This document shows, one piece after another, positions 27,198 to 36,719 of a stretch of DNA of 64,000 nt (position 1 is its first letter; every line of letters begins with the position of its first letter). A program made the position numbers and the translations under genes. The notes under the pieces were generated by a model that was not told where the DNA came from, did not search any database, and saw only the letters and a program-made list of their open reading frames with translations. Origin of the DNA: Planctomycetaceae bacterium (lineage in GTDB: Bacteria; Planctomycetota; Planctomycetia; Planctomycetales; Planctomycetaceae); contig CP051247.1 in assembly GCA_017795105.1 (NCBI GenBank), positions 3,080,001 to 3,144,000 of the forward strand, read 5' to 3'.

Positions 27198-28127
27198 TTG
27201 GCAAAATCCCGAAAGACAATCAGGGGTACGCCCGAGCTAACACGGCGGGCTCTCATTCACGCTGGGGCGATGGCTGCGGTTGCTCCCGGATGGCTGTCGC
27301 TTCGTGCGGAAGAGCCAGGTTCGAGCAATCTGGTTTCGCCCCCCGAGATCTGGGACAGTCATGTGCATCTTTCGAGCTTTGCGGGGGCCACTCCGGAGGC
27401 TCGGGCGGAGGAGGCGTTGCGGGTGGCGACGCGGATGGGGATTGCCCGGCTGATTACGTTTATGGGCTGGCCGTTTGCGCTGACGCCGACGCCGGAGCAG
27501 ATTCGGGAGCAGAATGATCAGTTGCTCGCCGCGATGCGAGTCGATCCTCGTCGAGTGCTCGGGTATGTCTATGTGAACCCGCTCGATCTCGAGGGGAGCC
27601 TGAACGAGATTCGCCGCTGCATCGTCGATGGGCCGATGGTCGGGATCAAGCTCTGGGTGGCTGCCCGGTGCACTCACGAGCATCTCGATCCGATTCTCGA
27701 ACTGGCAACCGAGCTTCAGGCCGCCATCTACCAGCACACCTGGATCAAGACGACCGGGAATCTGCCGGGCGAGTCGACGCCGCAGGATCTGGTCACGCTG
27801 GCGAAACGCCATCCCGAAGCGAGACTCATTTGTGGGCACTCCGGCGGGACCTGGGAGCTCGGCCTGCGGATTATGCAGCAGGCTCCCTCGGTGATGTTCG
27901 AGATCGCCGGGGCCGATCCGACAGCGGGCATCACCGAGCGAGCCGTGGCGGAGTTCGGGGCGCGACGGGTGATCTTTGGCAGCGATGCCGGCGGGCGTAG
28001 CTTTGCGACGCAGATGGCGAAGATCCTGGGAGCCGAGATCGACGACGACGCGAAATCGCAAATTCTGGGCGGCAACATTCGTCGTTTGCTCACACCCATC
28101 ATGCAGGCGAAAGGGATGCTGTCGTGA
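27198..28127 (+). CDS. Amidohydrolase-2 family protein with Tat-like leader
   Basis: A 309-aa TIM-barrel metal-dependent hydrolase. The N-terminus has a twin-arginine pattern (LTRRALIHAGAMAAVAPGW), so export by Tat is likely. The HxH metal motif is intact (His55 and His57 in IWDSHVHL), followed by a barrel His in IYQHTW, then ICGHSGG and the Asp in IFGSDAGG. The TTG at 27198 is chosen since GGGGAG lies about 9 nt upstream; TTG 27180 is the alternative. Substrate unknown; family members include decarboxylases and lactonases as well as hydrolases. Its stop overlaps the next start (GTGA at 28124), so the two amidohydrolases are translationally coupled. Confidence 0.85.
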   Translation: MAKSRKTIRGTPELTRRALIHAGAMAAVAPGWLSLRAEEPGSSNLVSPPEIWDSHVHLSSFAGATPEARAEEALRVATRMGIARLITFMGWPFALTPTPEQIREQNDQLLAAMRVDPRRVLGYVYVNPLDLEGSLNEIRRCIVDGPMVGIKLWVAARCTHEHLDPILELATELQAAIYQHTWIKTTGNLPGESTPQDLVTLAKRHPEARLICGHSGGTWELGLRIMQQAPSVMFEIAGADPTAGITERAVAEFGARRVIFGSDAGGRSFATQMAKILGAEIDDDAKSQILGGNIRRLLTPIMQAKGMLS

Positions 28128-28930
28128 GTGACGACTTCGGATTCCCGTCACCCGGGCCATTGATCGATGTGCACGTCAATCTGTCCCGCTGGCCCTTTCG
28201 GCGTCTTCCCGATGATGAGCCGGAGCGGCTGGTTGCGAAGTTGAAACAGCATGGTGTGAAACAGGCCCTGGCCTCGAGTTTCGATGGTCTGTTGCATCTC
28301 GACATCGGAGCGGTGAATCGACGACTGGTGGCGGAGTGTGCGGAATTTGGCCAAGGGATCCTGACGCCGATCGGAGCCTTGAATCTTTCGTTGCCGAACT
28401 GGGAAGCCGATCTCGACTGGTGTGCGCGAACATCGGCTGTCCGGGGCGTGCGGATCTGGCCGGGGTATCATAACGTGCCGCTGGACGATCCGCGGTTCGA
28501 CTCCCTCTGTCGGCTGTGTGCGGAACGTGACCTTCTCTTGCAGATCGTCCTTCGGCTCGAAGATGCCCGGACGGAGCACGAACGATTTACGTCCACTGTG
28601 GTGGATACGGCTCCCTTGTCTACGGTCGTGGACCGATATCCCGGGTTGAAGGTGGTGCTGATCAACCCGGGGCGGGACCTTCGCCCGGCTGCTGCCGGAG
28701 AGCTGGCGAAAGTCGATGGCATCTTCTTCGACATCGGAATGATGGAAGGCGCGGAAGGGTTGATCAAGTATCTCCAACAGGTGCCCGGCGAACGATTGCT
28801 GTTCGGTTCCCATTTGCCGTTCTTCTACTTTGAGGCGGCCAGTCTGAGGTTGTACGAGAGCAACCCAGGCGAACGAATCCTAAGAATGATTACCTGCGAG
28901 AACGCGGATCGGCTGCTCGCCCGTTCTTGA
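28124..28930 (+). CDS. Amidohydrolase-2-like protein with altered metal site
   Basis: A 268-aa homologue of the preceding gene, beginning at a GTG that overlaps its stop. The barrel is recognisable (IDVHVNLSRWPF at the N-terminus, GVRIWPGYHNVPLDDPRF in the middle, LLFGSHLPFF near the end), but HxH is His17-x-Asn19, the GHSGG position reads LINPGRD and the expected FGSD Asp is FGSH. It therefore probably lacks the normal metal centre. It has no leader, so unlike its partner it should be cytoplasmic unless exported in complex. It could be a regulatory or structural partner, or use a different chemistry. Confidence 0.8.
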   Translation: MSDDFGFPSPGPLIDVHVNLSRWPFRRLPDDEPERLVAKLKQHGVKQALASSFDGLLHLDIGAVNRRLVAECAEFGQGILTPIGALNLSLPNWEADLDWCARTSAVRGVRIWPGYHNVPLDDPRFDSLCRLCAERDLLLQIVLRLEDARTEHERFTSTVVDTAPLSTVVDRYPGLKVVLINPGRDLRPAAAGELAKVDGIFFDIGMMEGAEGLIKYLQQVPGERLLFGSHLPFFYFEAASLRLYESNPGERILRMITCENADRLLARS

Positions 28931-28942
28931 CGAGATTGCAAA

Positions 28943-31939
28943 ATGACGACACGCGTTTCGATCCTGGTTCTGTTTCTGTCTCTCCTTCCCCTTTACCTCC
29001 TTTCTGCTGAAGAGATCTCCCCTCTTCCGATGGTTCCCGCCACACCTCCTGACGAAGCGGCGGCTACGCTGCGGTTGCAGGACGGTTTCCGGGCCGAGCT
29101 GATTGCAGCCGAGCCACTCGTCTGCGATCCGGTCGATATCGCTTACGATGAGAATGGTCTCGCGTACGTCTGCGAGATGACCGACTACCCGTATGTCAGT
29201 CAGGATGACGATCGTCCGTGGGAGGAGCAGCAGTCGGAACCGATCGGCCGGGTGCGAGTGCTCGAAGATACCGATGGCGACGGACGGTACGACCGTTCCG
29301 ACATTCTGGCCGATGGTCTGTCGTGGCCGGCTGGAATCGCCTGCTGGAAGGGGGGCGTGTATGTCGCTGCGACGCCCGATCTGTTGTATCTGAAAGATAC
29401 CGACGGCGATCGAAAGGCCGATGTCCGCCGCGTCGTGTTTGAAGGATTTCGTAAGTACAACGTTCAGGCGGTGATGAATAATCTGGAGTGGGGGCTCGAT
29501 CATCGCATCTATGCGGCTGGTTCGAGCAACGGGGGATTGATCTCGGGAAAGGAAACGGAAGCGATCTCTCTTGGTCGCAATGACTTTCGGTTCAATCCTG
29601 TCGAGGAAACGTTCGAGGTCATCGCCGGTGGAGCTCGCTTTGGGAACACGCGGGATGACTGGGGGCATCGCTTTCTCTGCAATATTCGCAATCCCGTTCA
29701 GCACGTGCTGTTTCCGTTGCGGTATCAGCGTCGGAATCGGTCGCTCCTGCTGTCGTCTTCAATTCACGACGTGGCGGCCTCGGGCGATGCGATCGCTGTT
29801 TATCGAGTCAGTCCTCCCGAGCCATGGCGAGTCATCAGTGCCGAGCGGCAGGCGAACTCCTTCGAAAAGACGAAGTACGACTCCACTCAAGCGACCGGCT
29901 ACGTGACCTCTTCAAGTGGTGTGACGGTTTATCGGGGAGCCGCCTATCCGCAGGAGTACGCGGGGAATGCGTTCGTCGGGGAGGTGGCGGGCAATCTCGC
30001 GATTCGCTACGTGCTGAAGCCGGCGGGCGTGACCTTTGAGGGACATCGTCCCTACGAACGGGCGGACTTTCTGGCGTCGACGGACAACTGGTTTCGTCCA
30101 GTCAATTTCGCCAATGCACCGGACGGAACCCTGCACGTTCTCGACATGTACCGGCAGACGATCGAGCATCCCTGGTCGCTGCCCGATGACCTGCAGGAAC
30201 GACTCGATCTCACGGAAGGTCGCGATCGGGGGCGGATCTATCGGCTGATCCCGCCGGAGTACGCAGAGGGATTCACGGCTCCGCCGCGGCCTCGGCTTGG
30301 CGAGGCAACCATCGAAGAACTGGTCAAAGAGCTGTCGAATCCGAATGGCTGGTGGCGGGACACGGCTCATCGACTCATTTACGAACGGCAGGATCCGACG
30401 GCCGTTCCGCTGTTGCGAACTCTGTTAACAACCAGTCCGAATTCACTGGCGCGACTGCATGCGTTCTGGTCGCTGCATGGCTTGAATGCTCTTGAACCCG
30501 GCGATGTTCTGACCGTCCTCGGCGATGAAGATCCTCGTCTGCAGACCCATGCGGTCGTCCATGCTGAGACGCATCTGGGCACTCAAGAAAGAATCCGCGA
30601 AGAGGTGCTGCATCTGGCTGCAACGACACAGATGCCACTTCGGTTTCAACTTGCTCTTTCTCTTGGAGAATCTCCTGGCGAGGACGTGACGCAAGTGTTG
30701 ATCGACATGCTCCGAGAAGATGGCGACGATCCGTGGATGCGAGCCGCGATTCTGTCCTCGCTGGGCGGAAAAGAACAGCGGTTGTTGGCGGACCTTCTGG
30801 CGGATGCTCCGTTCGCGCTCTCGCCTGTCGGACAGCAACTGATCCCCGATCTGGCGTACACGGTCTCCCAGAATACCGAGCCGAAGCATCTGCTGGCGAT
30901 TATCAATCAACTCGACTCCCCCGCTTTCCACGGCGACGACGGGACGAAGCTCCGTGATACGCTGTTGATCAACTCTGGTCGAGGCCTGAAGCGACAGAGA
31001 CTCACGCTGAATAAGCTGTCGGAACTGACGGAGCATCCGGGAAGTGCGGTGGTCGCGGAGTACATCGAGACAACGCTGGACGAAATCGCGAATGAGACTG
31101 TTGATCCGGAAGCCCGGGCCGCGCTGATTTCTCGACTCGAATCGTTCGACTCCACCACGGTGTACTCGGCCCTGGAACCGCTCATCAGTTCCCGTGAGCC
31201 TGCAATCCTGCAGTCGGCGGCCATTACGACACTCTCGACGTTCGCTGAGGATCGCGTAGCCGATCTTCTGCTGGCTCGCTATCCCTCGTTATCTCCGTTG
31301 CAGCAGCAACTCGTTGTCGAGCGACTTCTGACACGGACGAGCTGGCTGAGGAAACTGTTCGATGCGATCGAGGCGAACAAAGTCGCGGCCAGTTACGTGC
31401 CCGCCGTCCGTCAGGATATCTACCGCAGAAGCAGCAATCCGGAGATACGAGCACAGGCGACGCGACTCTTTCAGCCCCAGTCGGATACGGAACGGGGGAA
31501 GATTGTGGATCGCTATTTGTCGTCGCTCCCCGATCAGATCGATATCGAGCGAGGACGTGCGGTGTATCGGAAGCAATGCTCGAACTGTCATCGCAGTGAG
31601 AAGGAGGGCTACGAAGTCGGACCGCATCTTTCGACGGTGCGAAACCGCAGTGCATCCGAACTCGTTGTGAGCATCCTCGACCCCAATCGCGAAATCTCGC
31701 CGAATTACCTGAGCTACGTTGTCGTCACCGATGAGGGGCTGTTGCATACCGGAGTGATCGTCTCCGAATCGGCGACGAGTCTGACGCTCCGAGGTGCCGA
31801 TAAGAAGGAAACGGTTCTCCTCAGGGATCAGATCGAGGAACTGCAAAACACCGGTCAATCGCTGATGCCGGTCGGTCTGGAAAAGAGTTTATCGCCCCAG
31901 GCGATGGCCGATCTGATCGCCTTTCTGAAAAGCCGGTAA
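28943..31939 (+). CDS. PVC-type membrane-bound dehydrogenase/cytochrome c fusion
   Basis: A 998-aa exported protein. It has a signal peptide at residues 1-22 (VSILVLFLSLLPLYLLSAEE), then a beta-propeller-like dehydrogenase domain (about 40-460; repeated DxDGDGxxD-type segments such as LEDTDGDGRYDRSDIL), a HEAT-like helical repeat region (about 480-850), and a C-terminal cytochrome c domain with CSNCH haem motif at about residue 879. This is the arrangement of the putative membrane-bound dehydrogenase (TIGR02604) plus Pirellula/Verrucomicrobium-type haem-binding domain (TIGR02603), expanded in planctomycetes and thought to oxidise sugars or other organics in the periplasm. It lies 12 bp after the amidohydrolases and may share their transcript. 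Confidence 0.92.
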   Translation: MTTRVSILVLFLSLLPLYLLSAEEISPLPMVPATPPDEAAATLRLQDGFRAELIAAEPLVCDPVDIAYDENGLAYVCEMTDYPYVSQDDDRPWEEQQSEPIGRVRVLEDTDGDGRYDRSDILADGLSWPAGIACWKGGVYVAATPDLLYLKDTDGDRKADVRRVVFEGFRKYNVQAVMNNLEWGLDHRIYAAGSSNGGLISGKETEAISLGRNDFRFNPVEETFEVIAGGARFGNTRDDWGHRFLCNIRNPVQHVLFPLRYQRRNRSLLLSSSIHDVAASGDAIAVYRVSPPEPWRVISAERQANSFEKTKYDSTQATGYVTSSSGVTVYRGAAYPQEYAGNAFVGEVAGNLAIRYVLKPAGVTFEGHRPYERADFLASTDNWFRPVNFANAPDGTLHVLDMYRQTIEHPWSLPDDLQERLDLTEGRDRGRIYRLIPPEYAEGFTAPPRPRLGEATIEELVKELSNPNGWWRDTAHRLIYERQDPTAVPLLRTLLTTSPNSLARLHAFWSLHGLNALEPGDVLTVLGDEDPRLQTHAVVHAETHLGTQERIREEVLHLAATTQMPLRFQLALSLGESPGEDVTQVLIDMLREDGDDPWMRAAILSSLGGKEQRLLADLLADAPFALSPVGQQLIPDLAYTVSQNTEPKHLLAIINQLDSPAFHGDDGTKLRDTLLINSGRGLKRQRLTLNKLSELTEHPGSAVVAEYIETTLDEIANETVDPEARAALISRLESFDSTTVYSALEPLISSREPAILQSAAITTLSTFAEDRVADLLLARYPSLSPLQQQLVVERLLTRTSWLRKLFDAIEANKVAASYVPAVRQDIYRRSSNPEIRAQATRLFQPQSDTERGKIVDRYLSSLPDQIDIERGRAVYRKQCSNCHRSEKEGYEVGPHLSTVRNRSASELVVSILDPNREISPNYLSYVVVTDEGLLHTGVIVSESATSLTLRGADKKETVLLRDQIEELQNTGQSLMPVGLEKSLSPQAMADLIAFLKSR

Positions 31940-32194
31940 TCGCTCTGTCGTCGACGCATATCCGAACGGCCACGGGCAGATCGCCTGCAATTGGCCGATG
32001 AGCCATCGCGCCGTTCGCTGTTTCAACTCCAGAGGACTTTGCGGACACTTGGGGTTTGCGAATTGCCCCCTCATTTTGCGTCAAATACCGAGACCGTCGA
32101 CCTTCGCTCCGAACTGGCATGGCCTGTGCGTTCTCTTTCCTTCTCAACAATTCAGAACCGGTGGCACGAGTCACCGAAAGGAAAGGAAGAACGC

Positions 32195-32497
32195 ATGTAC
32201 AAAATCATCTTCAGTACCATTCTGACGGGAACCCTGATGGCCGTCGGCCCGCAACTGAACGAGGCTGAGGCGGGACGCAACTGGAACCGCAGTCACTACG
32301 GGCATCGCAACTACCATCGCGACTGGGACCGTGGGCGCGGTCATTACAATCGGCACTGGAATAACTGGAGCCGCAATCAGTACCGCAGCTATCGCTATTA
32401 TGGCAACCGCAACTACCGAGGATATCAGTACGGCAACCGGGGATATTACCGAGGCTACAACAACAGTCCTCGCTTCGGTTTCTACTACTCGTTCTAA
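32195..32497 (+). CDS. Small secreted Tyr/Arg/Asn/Gly-rich protein
   Basis: A 100-aa protein with a signal peptide (MYKIIFSTILTGTLMAVGPQ, cleavage near AEA) and a mature part made almost wholly of R, Y, N, H, G and W (for example RSYRYYGNRNYRGYQYGNRG). The ATG at 32195 follows AAAGGAAAGGAAG. Strongly basic and aromatic, it could bind nucleic acid, acidic polysaccharide or a metal in the envelope, or be a low-complexity structural protein. No known family recognised. The copper-storage-like gene follows by 42 bp and may be co-transcribed. Confidence 0.82.
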   Translation: MYKIIFSTILTGTLMAVGPQLNEAEAGRNWNRSHYGHRNYHRDWDRGRGHYNRHWNNWSRNQYRSYRYYGNRNYRGYQYGNRGYYRGYNNSPRFGFYYSF

Positions 32498-32539
32498 ATG
32501 AAACGAGCCGTCCGATTTCATTCGTAAAGGAGTTCAATC

Positions 32540-32878
32540 ATGAGTCAGGATAAGTTTTCCGCCTGTATCGAGGCCTGTGTGCGATGTGCACAAGACTGTG
32601 AGACGTGTGCTGACGCCTGTCTTGGCGAAGAGAACGTCGCCAAGATGGCCGACTGCATTCGTACCGACCGCGACTGTGCGGAACTCTGCTGGACGGCGGC
32701 TGCCCTGATGAGCAGAGGTTCGCAATTCGCCGAAGAGCTGTGCAAACTCTGTGCGGAAGTTTGCGATGCGTGCGCCACTGAATGCGAGAAGCACGAGCAC
32801 GATCACTGTCAGACATGCGCTCAATCGTGCCGACGCTGCGCCGATGAATGTCGCAGCATGTCGGGCAGCGTCGTCTGA
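32540..32878 (+). CDS. Four-helix-bundle copper-storage-like protein (Csp/DUF326)
   Basis: A 112-aa protein with 19 cysteines, arranged as repeated CxxxC and CxxC pairs facing the core of a predicted four-helix bundle (CIEACVRCAQDCETC, LCKLCAEVCDACATEC, CQTCAQSCRRCADEC). This is the DUF326/Csp family, which stores Cu(I) on cysteine thiols. No signal peptide is present, so it is of the cytosolic Csp3 type. AAAGGAG lies upstream of the ATG, and a terminator follows at 32908. Together with the upstream His/Tyr-rich secreted protein it suggests a metal-handling pair, although the link is only by position. Confidence 0.92.
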   Translation: MSQDKFSACIEACVRCAQDCETCADACLGEENVAKMADCIRTDRDCAELCWTAAALMSRGSQFAEELCKLCAEVCDACATECEKHEHDHCQTCAQSCRRCADECRSMSGSVV

Positions 32879-32907
32879 TGGCGATGACCGTTGCGAGGAT
32901 AATGAAC

Positions 32908-32945
32908 GAGCCCCCGGATAGCGTTTGCGATCCGAGGGCTCTTTT
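32908..32945. terminator. Terminator after the Csp gene
   Basis: GAGCCCCCGGAT pairs with ATCCGAGGGCTC around a loop near 32920-32928, followed by TTTT on the plus strand. It lies between convergent genes and could also act on the minus-strand gene ending at 32972. Confidence 0.85.
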
Positions 32946-32971
32946 CATAGCCGTCTCTGGAGTGCTGGGGA

Positions 32972-35900
32972 TCAGGAACGGTGCAGCAGGTCCAGAAGTT
33001 CCTCGGCTCCGAACGAGTCGAAGTCGGCAGCTGCATTTGGCAGCGATGCCGGAGGCTGAGCGGGACGCTCGGCGGAGAGGTCGCCGACTTGCACGAACTG
33101 CCAGTCCACTGGAGCCCAGGTCTCGAGCAACCGATCATTGAACGAGTTCCCGTTCGACTCTCCTGCAAACCAGCGGCCGTTGGCATCACGGCCGAGAATG
33201 TCGCTGACGCCATCGCCATTCGTGTCGCCGACCTGCACATCAGCCAGTTCGCCCGAAGCGAACGACCAGTCACCCCAGAAGCCGAAGTCGAACGTATTGA
33301 TCCCGGCTTCCCCGACCCACCACTTCGACCCGTTCAAACGAGCCGCGACATCATCCCGTCCATCGCCGTTGAAGTCGCCGACGAGCAGCGAATCGAAAGA
33401 TTGCGTAACCGTCAGATCGGCGAACTTCACGCTCGCGAATCCATTGGCCGGGCCGACTGATTTGGCCACGAACAGACTGCGGTCCCGTCCCGTTCCGAAC
33501 GCCGCGACGATATCTTCGCGGCCATCTCCATTGAAATCTCCGGCCTGCGTGAACTCGACCCCCGAGTTGAGACTCCAGCGATGCGAGTTGAGATACTGGA
33601 AGCGGGAGTTGGACGTCTTCACCATCCAGACCACGCCGGAGTTGGCAATCACGGCCAGGTCGTCGCCTTTCACGCCATCGAAGTTGCCAACCAGAACGTC
33701 TGAGATTCCGTGGTAGTTCCCATAGTTACCCCAATGCCGATTGACGAAGCCATCCCCCTCCGAGCGGGCAACCCACCAGCGACCGCGATCGCCGTTGTTG
33801 AACAGCCCGATGATGTCGTCGCGACCATCGTCATTGAAGTCACCCACGTGGACCTCTTTGATCCCCGGTGCGGTCCAGCTGGTCCAGGTTGAGAAGGTGA
33901 ACCGGCCATCGGCACTGCCGAGACCGACCCGCCATTCTCCGTTATGCAGCCAGGCGGCGACATCCTGAATGCCATCGCCATTGAAGTCGCCGGAAACGAC
34001 TTTCTGAAAATCGCTGGCCGGCCCCTGAGCCGCCACTTCGGTGGTGTAGTTGCCGTTCTCGTCCGGCCGCGAGATCCACCAGTTGCCGTTCACAAAGCCG
34101 ATGATCGAAGACTTCGTAATGTTCGACTGCCGCGTGAGCGTATGCTCGTACATCCCGCCAATATTGGAACCGTTCTCGGCCACGATGATCGTGTACGTGC
34201 CCGACTCGGTCAGCTCCGTCAGCTCGATATCGTGGCTTGTGTTGTAGTAGGTGTTGTAGAGCACCGCCTTGCTCGGGCTGACGATCGTCACCCAGGGCGT
34301 GAAGTTAGTCGCTTCAAGTTCGCTCAGCTGGTAGCGAATGGTGTCGCCCGCCGTCGCCTCGAACGTGAAGACATCGAGACCGCCGGGGATCATCGTATTC
34401 GTTCGCGTTTCTCCGCTGAGGAGTCGTCCCTCATCTTCCGGCAGGGAATGAGAGCCCGGAGTCTGCACGAACGTGTGCTGGTATCCGCCGGTTGTGTTGC
34501 CTCCATTCTCGGCGACGACAATCGTGTATTCTCCCGACACCGCCAGATCGAGCAGCTGAATCTGGTGGCTGCTGTTGTAGTAGGTGTTATAGAGGATCGA
34601 GTTGTCGGGGCCGACCACGGTCACAAACGGCGTGAAGCTTCCCGCGTCCTCGGCTTCTGCGAGGCTGAAGAAGACGTTATCGCCTGCCTCTCCCGTAAAG
34701 GTGAAGACATCCAGATCGCCAATGCCGAGATCATTTGACCGCGTCTCGCCACTCGTAAGGGCTCCTTCATCGCCGGGCAAGGTATGGCTGGCCTGTGTCT
34801 TCACGAAGGAATGCGTGTAGTCGCCGGTCAGATCGCCCCCACGGTCGGCAATAATGATCGTATAGGTGCCGGTCGCCGGGAGATCGAGCAGCTGGATCTG
34901 ATGAGCTGAGTTGTAGTAGGTGTTATAGAGGACTTCGTTGTTTGGGCCGACCACGGTCACGAACGGGGTGAAACTCGACCCCGCGTTCACTTCATCCAGC
35001 TGATAGAAGGCATTCTCGCCCACCATCGCCTCGAACGTGAAGACATCCAGATCACCGAGCCCCAGGGTGTTGGTTCTCGTTTGACCGCTCGTCAACGCCC
35101 CTTCGTCTCCCGGCAGAGAATGATTTGCCTGAGTGAGCACGAACGAGTGAACGATGTCTCCAGCGATATCGCCACCGTGATCTCCCACGACGACGGTATA
35201 GGTTCCGGTTTCATCCAGATTCAGAAGTTGAATTTGATGGCTCTGGAAGTAGTACGTGCTGTAGAGCACTTCATCCCTGGGGCCGGTGATGGTGATATGC
35301 GGCGTGAAACCACTGCCGGGAACAGTTTCTGAGAGGTTGTAGAACACATTCTGGCCGGCCTCGGCTTCAAAGGTGAAAACATCCAGATCCCCCGTGCTAA
35401 TCGTGTTCGTTCGGGTCTCGCCACTGGTCAAGGCGCCTTCGTCACCCGGTAGATTCTGGGCGGCTTCTGGCTGAACGAACGTGTGCGAATACTCCCCCGT
35501 CCCATCCGCTCCATGCTCCGCCACGATGGCCGTGTAGGTGCCGGTCGAAGGCAGATCAAACAGGCGGATCTGATGGCTCTCGTTGTAGTAGGTGTTGTAG
35601 AGGACCTCGTTATTTGGACCGACGATGGTCACATACGGCGAGAAGCTCGAGCCGCCGGTGTTCTCGTCCAGCTGATAAAAGACGTTCTCTCCCATCGTGG
35701 CATCAAAGGTGAAGACATCCAGATCGCCGCGGGAGATCGTATTGGTGCGTGTTTCTCCGCTCGCCAGGTCCCCTTCATCAACCAGCACGGCTGCCGAGGA
35801 ATGGGTCGTCATCAGGGTGTGGTAGAAGTTTCCGGTGGCATCGTGGTTGTGCTCGCTGACCTGAATCGTATACGTGCCCGACTCTGGCAGATCGAGCAGT

Positions 35901-36259
35901 TGGATTTGATGGCTGGCGTTGTAATAGGTGCTGTAGAGAACGGTGCTGTCGGGTGCGATGATGGACACGTGCGGAGTGAAGGACGAGCCGGCGACTGATT
36001 CGGTCACCTGGTAGAACATGTGGTCCCCGGCCGAGGCCTGGAAGCTGAACTCGTCGACATCGCCGAGCGTTCCAATAGAGTTTTCGTAGGTCACCCCGTT
36101 GGTCAGCGGGCTTCCGGAAAGCAGCATCCGCTCTTCCAGCGGCGACACACTGGAGCAGATCTCCGGCCGTTCGACACGGCGGCGGGAACGTCGGTCGGAC
36201 TTCAGCTGGAGGGAAGGAAGTTGCGGCAGGCGGGAAACAGAGCGCAGAAAATCAAACAT
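32972..36259 (-). CDS. Giant secreted LEPR-XLL / pre-peptidase-repeat / FG-GAP protein
   Basis: A 1095-aa exported protein. The N-terminus has no classical signal but ends in LEERMLLSG, the LEPR-XLL-type motif found at the start of planctomycete surface proteins. Residues about 50-715 hold six repeats of about 105 aa of the bacterial pre-peptidase C-terminal (PPC-like) type; five of them begin with DEGxLxSGETRTN...GDLDVFTF. Residues about 715-1075 hold FG-GAP/VCBS segments with calcium-binding loops (GDFNGDGIQDVAAW, GDFNDDGRDDIIGL, GDTNGDGVSDILG). It is a likely cell-surface or adhesive protein stabilised by calcium. AGGGG lies just upstream of the ATG. The C-terminal part is closely related to the neighbouring gene at 36720. 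Confidence 0.9.
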   Translation of the reverse strand: MFDFLRSVSRLPQLPSLQLKSDRRSRRRVERPEICSSVSPLEERMLLSGSPLTNGVTYENSIGTLGDVDEFSFQASAGDHMFYQVTESVAGSSFTPHVSIIAPDSTVLYSTYYNASHQIQLLDLPESGTYTIQVSEHNHDATGNFYHTLMTTHSSAAVLVDEGDLASGETRTNTISRGDLDVFTFDATMGENVFYQLDENTGGSSFSPYVTIVGPNNEVLYNTYYNESHQIRLFDLPSTGTYTAIVAEHGADGTGEYSHTFVQPEAAQNLPGDEGALTSGETRTNTISTGDLDVFTFEAEAGQNVFYNLSETVPGSGFTPHITITGPRDEVLYSTYYFQSHQIQLLNLDETGTYTVVVGDHGGDIAGDIVHSFVLTQANHSLPGDEGALTSGQTRTNTLGLGDLDVFTFEAMVGENAFYQLDEVNAGSSFTPFVTVVGPNNEVLYNTYYNSAHQIQLLDLPATGTYTIIIADRGGDLTGDYTHSFVKTQASHTLPGDEGALTSGETRSNDLGIGDLDVFTFTGEAGDNVFFSLAEAEDAGSFTPFVTVVGPDNSILYNTYYNSSHQIQLLDLAVSGEYTIVVAENGGNTTGGYQHTFVQTPGSHSLPEDEGRLLSGETRTNTMIPGGLDVFTFEATAGDTIRYQLSELEATNFTPWVTIVSPSKAVLYNTYYNTSHDIELTELTESGTYTIIVAENGSNIGGMYEHTLTRQSNITKSSIIGFVNGNWWISRPDENGNYTTEVAAQGPASDFQKVVSGDFNGDGIQDVAAWLHNGEWRVGLGSADGRFTFSTWTSWTAPGIKEVHVGDFNDDGRDDIIGLFNNGDRGRWWVARSEGDGFVNRHWGNYGNYHGISDVLVGNFDGVKGDDLAVIANSGVVWMVKTSNSRFQYLNSHRWSLNSGVEFTQAGDFNGDGREDIVAAFGTGRDRSLFVAKSVGPANGFASVKFADLTVTQSFDSLLVGDFNGDGRDDVAARLNGSKWWVGEAGINTFDFGFWGDWSFASGELADVQVGDTNGDGVSDILGRDANGRWFAGESNGNSFNDRLLETWAPVDWQFVQVGDLSAERPAQPPASLPNAAADFDSFGAEELLDLLHRS

Positions 36260-36510
36260 GGTGGGCCCCTGTCGTCATTCGCCTCTCGCGCTGGAGAGGC
36301 ATGGATTTGCGATTCAGAGCCGACTCCAACGAGCGGCCGGCTCCCCGACAGGCCATCGCGGGCGTACACGATGATCGCCTGTCAAAACCCGAAACGAACG
36401 ACAGTGCGAGATCTTCCGAACTATTTGGAAGAAATCTTCGGAAAGTCGTCGATGGCGTGTCCCCTCACCGCGATGTCTTACGGGCGAATGACTGCTTGCC
36501 GAATGAAGTC

Positions 36511-36570
36511 TCCTCTTTCTCCCGTGGAAGAGAGCGTCACGGTGAAGGAGGAGATGCGGGCTCCATGCCT
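36511..36570 (+). repeat. Interspersed repeat family B, diverged partial copy
   Basis: The ordered blocks CCTCTTTCTCCCGTGGAAG, AGAGCGTCACGGTGA and GAGATGCGGGCTCCATGC correspond to the first half of the element at 11795, with several substitutions. The second half is not recognisable. Confidence 0.5.
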
Positions 36571-36638
36571 GCTGCTAGCGAATCTGCTCAGCGAATTCAT
36601 TGAGACGACCGGACCCGACTTCGCGATACCGCATCTGC

Positions 36639-36672
36639 AAAAAAAGTCCACGTCGGGAGTCCCGACGTGGAC
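36639..36672 (-). terminator. Terminator of the 464-aa FG-GAP gene
   Basis: GTCCACGTCGGG and CCCGACGTGGAC form a perfect 12-bp stem around AGT; on the minus strand the stem is followed by seven T (complement of 36639-36645). It lies 48 bp downstream of the gene's stop. Confidence 0.93.
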
Positions 36673-36719
36673 ACGTGGCTGCCCGCTTTGGTTCGTGGCG
36701 GCTCTTCATTTCATTGACA

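Larger units (their letters stand above)
36260..36719. other. Intergenic region between the two FG-GAP genes
   Basis: About 460 bp with no supportable gene. It holds the promoter of the 1095-aa gene, a diverged copy of repeat family B (36511-36570) and, at the far end, the terminator of the upstream FG-GAP gene. Confidence 0.6.
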
